The position numbers and the translations under genes are program-made. The notes beneath the pieces are model-generated. The model had not been told where the DNA came from. It saw only the letters and a program-made list of their open reading frames with translations, and did no database searches. Shown here piece by piece: positions 7,533 through 12,473 of a stretch of DNA of 12,473 nucleotides (position 1 is its first letter; every line of letters starts with the position of its first letter). The stretch is from JBKHXU01 sp046565865 (GTDB lineage: Bacteria > Pseudomonadota > Gammaproteobacteria > Acidiferrobacterales > Sulfurifustaceae): NCBI GenBank assembly GCA_046565865.1, contig JBKHXU010000213.1:1-12473 (forward strand), read 5' to 3'.

Positions 7533-8552
7533 GTGCGCAAATCCGACTTTCACTACCAGCTGCCCGACGAGCTGATCGCACAGGAGCCGATCGAGCCGCG
7601 TTCGGCCGCGCGCCTGCTGTGTCTCGATCGCACCAGCGGCGCGCTCGCCGAGCGACGCTTCGCCGAGCTGCCGACGCTGCTGCGCGCCGGCGATCTGCTC
7701 GTGTTCAACGACACACGCGTGGTGCCGGCGCGCCTGCATGGTGCGAAAGCGAGCGGCGGGCGCGTCGAGGTGCTGATCGAGCGCGTGCTCGATCGCGCGC
7801 GTGCACTGGCGATGGTGCGTGCCTCGAAATCGCCCAAGCCCGACACGGAATTGATATTGGAACAGCAAATACGCGCGCGCGTCGTCGCGCGTCGCGGCGA
7901 ACACTACGAGCTCGCGTTCGACACCGACGATCTCTACAAAGCATTGGATCGTGCCGGCCACATGCCGCTACCCCCTTACATCCGCCGCGCCGACAACTCC
8001 GCCGACCGCGAACGCTACCAAACCGTGTACGCCCGCCACCCGGGCGCCGTCGCCGCGCCGACGGCGGGCCTGCATTTCGACGCGCCGCTGCTCGATGCGC
8101 TGCAGGCGATGGGTGTGGAACGCGCGTTTGTCACGCTGCATGTCGGCGCCGGTACGTTCCAACCGCTGCGCGAGGAGACGGTCGAAGGTCAGCGCCTGCA
8201 CGCGGAACGGTTGCGCATCGACGCCGCCACCTGCGAGCGCGTCAACCGCGCGCGCGCCGAAGGCCGTCGCGTCATCGCCATCGGCACCACGAGCGTGCGC
8301 GCGCTGGAATCAGCCGCGCGCGCGGGCCGGCTCCAACCCTTCGACGGCGAGACGGATATTTTTATTTATCCGGGTTTTCGGTTTCAGTTGGTCGATGCGT
8401 TGATTACCAACTTCCATCTGCCGGAGTCGTCGTTGCTGATGTTGGTGTGTGCGTTCGCGGGAACGGAGAAGGTGTTGGCGGCGTATCGACATGCGGTTAA
8501 CACGCGTTATCGGTTTTATAGTTATGGCGATGCGATGTTTATTGCGAGCTGA
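7533..8552 (+). CDS. queA: S-adenosylmethionine:tRNA ribosyltransferase-isomerase QueA
   Basis: QueA transfers and isomerises the ribosyl part of S-adenosylmethionine onto 7-aminomethyl-7-deazaguanine in tRNA, giving epoxyqueuosine (queuosine pathway, wobble position of GUN-anticodon tRNAs). GTG at 7533 gives 339 aa beginning MRKSDFHYQLPDELIAQEP, which aligns directly with the E. coli start (MRVTDFSFELPESLIA); the TTG at 7524 would add three unlikely residues. Recognisable blocks include GDLLVFNDTRVVPARL, KASGGRVEVLIER, GHMPLPPYIRR, YQTVYARHPGAVAAPTAGLHF, FVTLHVGAGTFQPLR, GTTSVRALESAAR, IFIYPGFRFQLVDALITNFH and YRFYSYGDAMFI. The C-terminus stops right after that last block, somewhat shorter than the 356-aa E. 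coli protein, without loss of a core motif. There is no strong Shine-Dalgarno. The usual partner tgt is not adjacent: the gene sits alone between glycogen genes on the opposite strand. Confidence 0.97.
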   Translation: MRKSDFHYQLPDELIAQEPIEPRSAARLLCLDRTSGALAERRFAELPTLLRAGDLLVFNDTRVVPARLHGAKASGGRVEVLIERVLDRARALAMVRASKSPKPDTELILEQQIRARVVARRGEHYELAFDTDDLYKALDRAGHMPLPPYIRRADNSADRERYQTVYARHPGAVAAPTAGLHFDAPLLDALQAMGVERAFVTLHVGAGTFQPLREETVEGQRLHAERLRIDAATCERVNRARAEGRRVIAIGTTSVRALESAARAGRLQPFDGETDIFIYPGFRFQLVDALITNFHLPESSLLMLVCAFAGTEKVLAAYRHAVNTRYRFYSYGDAMFIAS

Positions 8553-8575
8553 GCGCGCACGGCGCGCTTTTGCTT
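8552..8575 (+). terminator. Rho-independent terminator of queA
   Basis: AGCGCGC (8552-8558) and GCGCGCT (8562-8568) form a perfect 7-bp stem with a 3-nt ACG loop, followed by TTTTGCTTCTT. The stem begins at the last base of the queA stop codon. Confidence 0.75.
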
Positions 8576-8697
8576 CTTCCGCTCTCTCCGCGAGTTTAAA
8601 GTTGCAATAGAGCTAGTACGCGGGCGCTCCGCCCCGGGTCCCCCTTTTTGGCCGGCCCTCTCCCGCAGAGAGAGAAATTGACATAGGAGACTGCTTT

Positions 8698-8720
8698 GGC
8701 GCGAAAAGAAAAGGCGCGCC
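8698..8720 (-). terminator. Hairpin with T-rich loop downstream of the GH57 gene, possible terminator
   Basis: On the minus strand, GGCGCG and CGCGCC flank the 11-nt loop CCTTTTCTTTT, starting 7 bp after the GH57 stop codon. The T-run is in the loop rather than after the stem, so it is not a classic intrinsic terminator. The rest of the 174-bp convergent spacer holds only a weak CTCTC/GAGAG pair (8658-8662 and 8668-8672) and GC-rich low-complexity sequence. Confidence 0.3.
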
Positions 8721-8726
8721 GTCCGA

Positions 8727-10421
8727 CTACGTCGTCGGCTGCCCCGGCCGCATTGTGCCGCCGTGCATCGGCGCACCCGCGCCGCGCGTGAACACGCTCG
8801 ACAAATATTCCGGCGGCATGGTGCCGAGCAGCTGGTACAAGTTCGTCAGATGCAACCGGAACAACCGCTCAAAGTCGCTCACGGTCGACGCCGGGTTGTA
8901 ATCGCCGAACCACCAGAACCAATCCGATCCCTCGCAGATCGCGAGCTGTTGGCGCGCCTGCGCCTGCGCCGCGAGCGACAGCGAACCCACGCGCGCGGCG
9001 TACGCGTGCGCGGCATCTCCAAGCATGTCCCAGCCGCGATTCTTGTCGCGATCGCCGATCCAGGTCGACAACGTGCCGTATACCCAACTTCCGGCGACGA
9101 GCCGCGGCAGCGGCGCGGCGGGGACATCGAGGCATTCGCTGAAGGTCGACAGCGCCAAGCGCGGATGGTCGCCAAGGCGGCGATAGAGCGCGCTCAAAAA
9201 ATGGTAGGCGTTTTCCGGGTAATGCTCCCAGGCATTTTCGCCGTCCATGATGATTGCGACCACGCGCGGCCGGTCGCGGCTACGCTCGGCGATCTGTTCG
9301 AGCTGGTGCACCAGGTTGTTCACCGCGTCGTCACCGTGCCAGGTGGCGTAGGTAAAGCCGATCAAGTCAGAAAGACCATCATCGCGAAAGAAACACTTGA
9401 GCCCGTGCGCGGTTTGATACGGCAGATACAACCAGTCTTCCTTGGATTTGGCACTGGCGTCGGTATCAGCGGCGAGCGTATGGCGCAGCACGCCCTCGCC
9501 GCTTGCGGTCCAGGCGAAGCCGAACTCGGCGAGCAGTTCCAACGTCGCATTGGACAACGCGCCTTCCGACGGCCAACAACCGCGCGGCGTCATGCCGAAG
9601 AAGCGCTTAAAGACGTCGATGCCCTCGCGCAGGTGCCAGCGCGCCCGCTCCAAACCATCGGGATAGCGCGCGAGCACCGGCAGCGGCGCATCGGGCATGG
9701 CCTCGCGCGCGACGTTGAGATCGATCAACAGCGGCAGGATTGGGTGCGCGTACGGCGTCATCGATAGTTCGATGCGCCCCTGCGTCGCAAGCGCGCGATA
9801 GCGAGCGATGATGCCGGCGACGAGCTCGTGAATCACATGCAGCAGTTCGCGCCGATCGTGGAGCGTGAAGCCGGCGGCCTTGGTGATTAAACGTTGCACA
9901 CGGGTATCGGTGCGCCGCACCGTCTCGCCGAGCCACGCGAGGTGATGCCAGACGATGAGATCAGCGAGAAATTGATCGCTCACGTATCCGGCCGAGGCCG
10001 GATGTGCGATCAACCACGCGGCCATTTCTGCAAGATGCTTGTAGGCCGGAAACCGGGCGATGAGGCGCGCCTCGTTGGCGCGCAGGCACGCCTTGATCAG
10101 CGGCAGTCGCGCCTCGATGTCGACCGGCAGCGCCGGCTGCACCAACGCCGCGAGGATCGGGTCGTGGATCGCACGGCCATCGTGCAAAAAGCCGTGCAAT
10201 TGCTTCGCGTAGTCGTCGATCTGCTCCAACAGAATCGGCGCGAAGTTCACTACCGCGCGCGCGTTGGGGTTGGCCTCGAGGTGTGCCGCCATATCCACGT
10301 AGTCCTTCACCACGTGCAGGTACACCCACGGTAGCTGATATTCGCCGCCGACCATGTCCCGGTATTGCGGCTGATGCATGTGCCAGCACAGCACGACGCG
10401 CAGGCGCGAATCAACGGACAT
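8727..10421 (-). CDS. GH57 glycoside hydrolase (alpha-amylase/4-alpha-glucanotransferase type)
   Basis: This is a 564-aa cytoplasmic protein with no signal peptide or membrane helix. GH57 motif 1 is visible as WHMHQPQY (13-20). The retaining nucleophile should be E286 in CWPSEGALS and the acid/base D393 in IIMDGENAWEHYPEN. GSWVYGTLSTWIGDRDKNRGWDML (444-467) is the C-terminal signature of this subgroup and SDWFWWFGDYN follows near 510. The HMHQP form of motif 1 places it with alpha-amylase/glucanotransferase-like GH57 proteins rather than the GH57 branching enzymes, whose first motif is usually of HxHLPY style; the exact activity cannot be read from sequence. The ATG at 10421 overlaps the end of glgC by 11 bp and no strong Shine-Dalgarno precedes it, so translation is probably coupled to glgC. 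The likely role is trimming or rearranging alpha-1,4-glucan chains made by GlgC and GlgA. The last 15 residues (after SSVFTRG) are Gly/Pro-rich and probably disordered. Confidence 0.94.
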   Translation of the reverse strand: MSVDSRLRVVLCWHMHQPQYRDMVGGEYQLPWVYLHVVKDYVDMAAHLEANPNARAVVNFAPILLEQIDDYAKQLHGFLHDGRAIHDPILAALVQPALPVDIEARLPLIKACLRANEARLIARFPAYKHLAEMAAWLIAHPASAGYVSDQFLADLIVWHHLAWLGETVRRTDTRVQRLITKAAGFTLHDRRELLHVIHELVAGIIARYRALATQGRIELSMTPYAHPILPLLIDLNVAREAMPDAPLPVLARYPDGLERARWHLREGIDVFKRFFGMTPRGCWPSEGALSNATLELLAEFGFAWTASGEGVLRHTLAADTDASAKSKEDWLYLPYQTAHGLKCFFRDDGLSDLIGFTYATWHGDDAVNNLVHQLEQIAERSRDRPRVVAIIMDGENAWEHYPENAYHFLSALYRRLGDHPRLALSTFSECLDVPAAPLPRLVAGSWVYGTLSTWIGDRDKNRGWDMLGDAAHAYAARVGSLSLAAQAQARQQLAICEGSDWFWWFGDYNPASTVSDFERLFRLHLTNLYQLLGTMPPEYLSSVFTRGAGAPMHGGTMRPGQPTT

Positions 10422-11679
10422 GGTGCACTTGCTGTCCCAGCATCTCCGGTGTTACCAGCACCACGCCGCGCGGCGAGATGTAGAACCGGCGCGCGTCGTC
10501 TTCCGCGTTCTCGCCGATGACGGTGCCGGCGGCGAGACGGCAGCCCTTGTCGATGACGGCGCGCCGGATGCGGCAGCCGCGTTCCACGACCACATTGGGC
10601 AACACCACCGAGTCGGTGACGCTCGCCTCGGAGTTGACGCGCACATTGGAGAACAGCAACGAGTGGCGCACCACCGCGCCGCAGATGATGCAGCCACCCG
10701 ATACCATGGAGTTCACCGCGAGCCCGAGCCGATCTTCCTCGTCATAAATGAATTTCGCGGGCGGCAGTTGCTCCTGGTAGGTCCAGATCGGCCAATCCTG
10801 ATCGTAAAGATTGAGCTCCGGCACCGCGTCCGCAAGCTCGAGGTTCGCCTGCCAAAAGGCATCGACTGTGCCGACGTCGCGCCAATAGGCGCGCCGGCCG
10901 CTCTGCACGTCGCGGAACGGATACGCCAGTACCCGGTACTTGCCGAGCGCCGAGGGAATAACGTCCTTGCCGAAGTCGTGCGCCGAGTCGCGCGTATCGG
11001 CATCCTTGATGAGCTGCTCGTACAAAAACTCGGTGTTGAACACGTAGATGCCCATCGACGCCAGCGCCAATTCGTCGCTGCCCGGGATAGGCTTGGGGGC
11101 TTCCGGCTTCTCGGCGAATTCTTGAATCACGCCGCCCTCGCCCACCGCCATAATGCCGAAGTCGCGACCCTCGCCCACCGGCACTTCAATGCAACCGACC
11201 GTGAGATCGGCGCTGCGTTCGACGTGAAACGCGATCATGGGACCGTAGTCCATCTTGTAGACATGATCGCCGGCGAGCACGAGCACGAAATCCGGATCGT
11301 GATCGCGGATGATGTCGAGGTTCTGATACACCGCGTCCGCGGTGCCGGCGTACCAGGACGGCTCGATGCGCTGCTGCGCCGGCAACAACTCCACGTACTC
11401 GCCAAACTCGCCGCGCAGAAAGCCCCAGCCTTTTTGTATGTGCTGAATCAGCGAGTGCGCCTTGTATTGCGTGAGCACGCCGATGCGGCGAATGCCCGAA
11501 TTCATGCAGTTCGACAGCGGAAAGTCGATGATGCGGAACTTGCCGCCGAACGGTACAGCGGGCTTGGCGCGCCAGTTGGTGAGGTCTTTGAGCCGGGTAC
11601 CGCGGCCGCCGGCGAGAATGAGCGCAAGCGTACTGCGAGTCAGACGACTGACAAAACGTTCGGTCTGCCCGGCTTTCAT
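10411..11679 (-). CDS. glgC: Glucose-1-phosphate adenylyltransferase (ADP-glucose pyrophosphorylase)
   Basis: GlgC makes ADP-glucose from ATP and glucose-1-phosphate, the committed step of bacterial glycogen synthesis. ATG at 11679 gives 422 aa and is preceded by GAGGAGG with a 4-nt gap; the open frame runs 34 codons further upstream, but that Arg-rich stretch is not family-like and lies in the promoter region. The nucleotidyltransferase domain shows AGGRGTRL (23-30), RAKPAVPFGGKFRIIDFPLSN (37-57), WYAGTADA (109-116), GDHVYKMDY (137-145), FAEKP (188-192) and YWRDVGTVDAFW (265-276). The C-terminal left-handed beta-helix spans about 305-400 (SVVLPNVVVERGCRIRRAVI). K39 corresponds to the E. coli lysine that binds the activator fructose-1,6-bisphosphate, so similar allosteric control is likely. 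It overlaps the GH57 gene by 11 bp and is divergent from glgA. Confidence 0.97.
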   Translation of the reverse strand: MKAGQTERFVSRLTRSTLALILAGGRGTRLKDLTNWRAKPAVPFGGKFRIIDFPLSNCMNSGIRRIGVLTQYKAHSLIQHIQKGWGFLRGEFGEYVELLPAQQRIEPSWYAGTADAVYQNLDIIRDHDPDFVLVLAGDHVYKMDYGPMIAFHVERSADLTVGCIEVPVGEGRDFGIMAVGEGGVIQEFAEKPEAPKPIPGSDELALASMGIYVFNTEFLYEQLIKDADTRDSAHDFGKDVIPSALGKYRVLAYPFRDVQSGRRAYWRDVGTVDAFWQANLELADAVPELNLYDQDWPIWTYQEQLPPAKFIYDEEDRLGLAVNSMVSGGCIICGAVVRHSLLFSNVRVNSEASVTDSVVLPNVVVERGCRIRRAVIDKGCRLAAGTVIGENAEDDARRFYISPRGVVLVTPEMLGQQVHHVR

Positions 11680-11708
11680 GCGCCCTCCTCTCCCTCGTTC
11701 GCGTTTTA

Positions 11709-11726
11709 CGCAACCGATCGGTCGCG
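11709..11726. promoter_or_regulatory. 18-bp imperfect palindrome in the glgC/glgA control region
   Basis: CGC-A-ACCGATCGGT-C-GCG is symmetric at 16 of 18 positions, with a perfect 10-bp core at 11713-11722. It lies 30 bp upstream of the glgC start and 73 bp upstream of the glgA start, where a dimeric regulator could control both genes. I cannot assign it to a regulator family. Confidence 0.4.
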
Positions 11727-11729
11727 CAC

Positions 11730-11758
11730 GATTTCGTTTACCGCGATTTGAATTTACC
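11730..11758. repeat. Imperfect direct repeat GATTT-n-TTTACC in the glgC/glgA control region
   Basis: GATTTCGTTTACC (11730-11742) is followed by GATTTGAATTTACC (11745-11758), two copies differing only in the 2-3 bases between GATTT and TTTACC and starting 15 bp apart. This is the most AT-rich part of the spacer and probably contains promoter elements, although I cannot settle -35/-10 hexamers on either strand. Confidence 0.4.
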
Positions 11759-11798
11759 ATATCGGCCACCGTGGACGACATCGGCGCCGCCCTGACCG

Positions 11799-12473
11799 TT
11801 GAAACCTAAAGTCCTGTTCGTCGCCTCGGAGGCGCATCCCCTGATCAAGACCGGCGGGCTCGCCGACGTATGCGGCAGCCTGCCGCCCGCGCTGCGCCGC
11901 CGCGGCATGGACGTGCACCTACTAATGCCGGCGTACTTTGACGCACTATCCGTCGCCGGCACGTTGCGCGCGGTCGCCGAAATCCCCGTTCCCCGCCTCG
12001 GCGCCAAAGCCACACTGCTGCAAGGCCGACTGCCTGGCACTCAAGTGCCCGTCTGGCTAATCGACTACCCGCCGGCGTTCGGACGCGCCGGGCATCCGTA
12101 CCTCGACGCGAACGGCACGCCCTGGTACGACACCGCGGCACGTTTTGCGCTGCTCGCCGAGGTCGCGGTGGCAATCGCGCGCGGCGAGGCCGGCATCGAT
12201 TGGCGCCCCGATCTCGTACACTGCCACGATTGGCAAACCGGCCTGGTACCGGCGTTGCTCACGGCCGATGCCAACCGGCCGGCGACGGTGTTCACGATCC
12301 ACAATCTCGCCTATCAAGGTGTGTTCCCGGCAACGACGCTCGCGGCGCTCGGGCTGCCGGCGTCCCTCTGGTCCATCGACGCGCTCGAGTTTTACGGCTC
12401 GCTGTCGTTCATCAAAGGCGGCATTGCGTTTGCCGATCGCGTCAACACCGTGAGCCCGACATACGCGCGCGAG
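11799..12473 (+). CDS. glgA: Glycogen synthase (ADP-glucose type), N-terminal part, cut by window edge
   Basis: GlgA adds glucosyl units from ADP-glucose to the non-reducing ends of alpha-1,4-glucan (GT5). The first 225 codons are present and open to the edge, about half of the usual 480 or so. TTG at 11799 is the only plausible start: an in-frame TGA lies at 11793-11795, and the conserved sequence begins at once (KPKVLFVASEAHPLIKTGG). No Shine-Dalgarno is visible. The ADP-glucose loop KTGGLADV is at residues 17-24. LRRRGMDVHLLMPAYF, DLVHCHDWQTGLVPALL, FTIHNLAYQG and FIKGGIAFADRVNTVSPTYA all match the GT5 N-terminal Rossmann domain. The C-terminal domain with the catalytic glutamate and second substrate-binding lysine lies beyond the window. 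It is divergent from the glgC-GH57 operon and shares its control region. Confidence 0.96.
   Translation, partial: MKPKVLFVASEAHPLIKTGGLADVCGSLPPALRRRGMDVHLLMPAYFDALSVAGTLRAVAEIPVPRLGAKATLLQGRLPGTQVPVWLIDYPPAFGRAGHPYLDANGTPWYDTAARFALLAEVAVAIARGEAGIDWRPDLVHCHDWQTGLVPALLTADANRPATVFTIHNLAYQGVFPATTLAALGLPASLWSIDALEFYGSLSFIKGGIAFADRVNTVSPTYARE

Noticed and set aside
7327..7581. 85-codon upstream extension of glgP
   Set aside because: The extension is Ser/Arg-rich, overlaps the queA start and is not seen in the family. The DUF3417 region begins properly after the ATG at 7326.
8651..8720. Octamer sites GGCCGGCC and GGCGCGCC in the queA/GH57 spacer
   Set aside because: Short GC palindromes are common in GC-rich intergenic DNA. 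They show no array, spacing pattern or link to a mobile element.
8763..9767. 334-codon plus-strand frame opposite the GH57 gene
   Set aside because: It is antisense to a gene with intact GH57 catalytic motifs and has no motifs of its own.
10378..11751. 457-codon open frame on the plus strand opposite glgC
   Set aside because: It is a shadow of glgC, with low-complexity Arg/His/Asp-rich composition and no motif.
11680..11781. 34-codon upstream extension of glgC
   Set aside because: It is Arg-rich, occupies the divergent control region, and the ATG at 11679 has a good Shine-Dalgarno and normal family length.

Overview
The window is GC-rich DNA in which third codon positions are strongly G/C in every gene I accept. 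The gene content suggests a gammaproteobacterium: an ExeA/GspA-type type II secretion ATPase, a GlgC that keeps the enteric-type activator lysine, a GH57 enzyme beside glgC, and queA. An environmental or chemolithotrophic lineage (Chromatiales or Acidiferrobacterales-like) would fit, but this is inferred from protein style only. I see no rRNA, tRNA, CRISPR array, transposase or prophage gene.

Layout. Positions 1-1560 (minus) hold most of an ExeA/GspA-family AAA+ ATPase whose C-terminus runs off the left edge. A 269-bp divergent spacer with a nested inverted repeat leads to 1830-2303 (plus), an unrecognised 157-aa soluble protein. Next, at 2501-4633 (plus), is a 710-aa membrane flavoprotein: an N-terminal VTT (TVP38/DedA-type) membrane domain fused to a pyridine nucleotide-disulfide oxidoreductase. 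It ends convergently with glgP across a 131-bp spacer holding a strong hairpin.

The right two thirds is a glycogen/alpha-glucan locus interrupted by one tRNA-modification gene. It contains glgP (minus, 4765-7326, the short DUF3417-containing alpha-glucan phosphorylase type), queA (plus, 7533-8552), a GH57 glycoside hydrolase (minus, 8727-10421), glgC (minus, 10411-11679) and the first 225 codons of glgA (plus, 11799 to the right edge). glgC and the GH57 gene overlap by 11 bp and are probably one operon. glgA is divergent from glgC across 119 bp carrying an 18-bp imperfect palindrome and an imperfect direct repeat.

How the genes work together. GlgC makes ADP-glucose, GlgA polymerises it into alpha-1,4-glucan, GlgP phosphorolyses the polymer to glucose-1-phosphate, and the GH57 enzyme probably trims or rearranges chains. 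No branching enzyme (glgB) or debranching enzyme (glgX) is visible here, so branching must be encoded elsewhere or by the GH57 protein; the latter is not supported by its motifs. queA appears to be an unrelated housekeeping insertion with its own terminator.

Nothing here is clearly a new biological system. The items most worth a second look are the VTT-flavoprotein fusion, the GH57 enzyme coupled to glgC, the structured divergent glgC/glgA control region, and the two structured spacers at 1654-1729 and 4684-4723.
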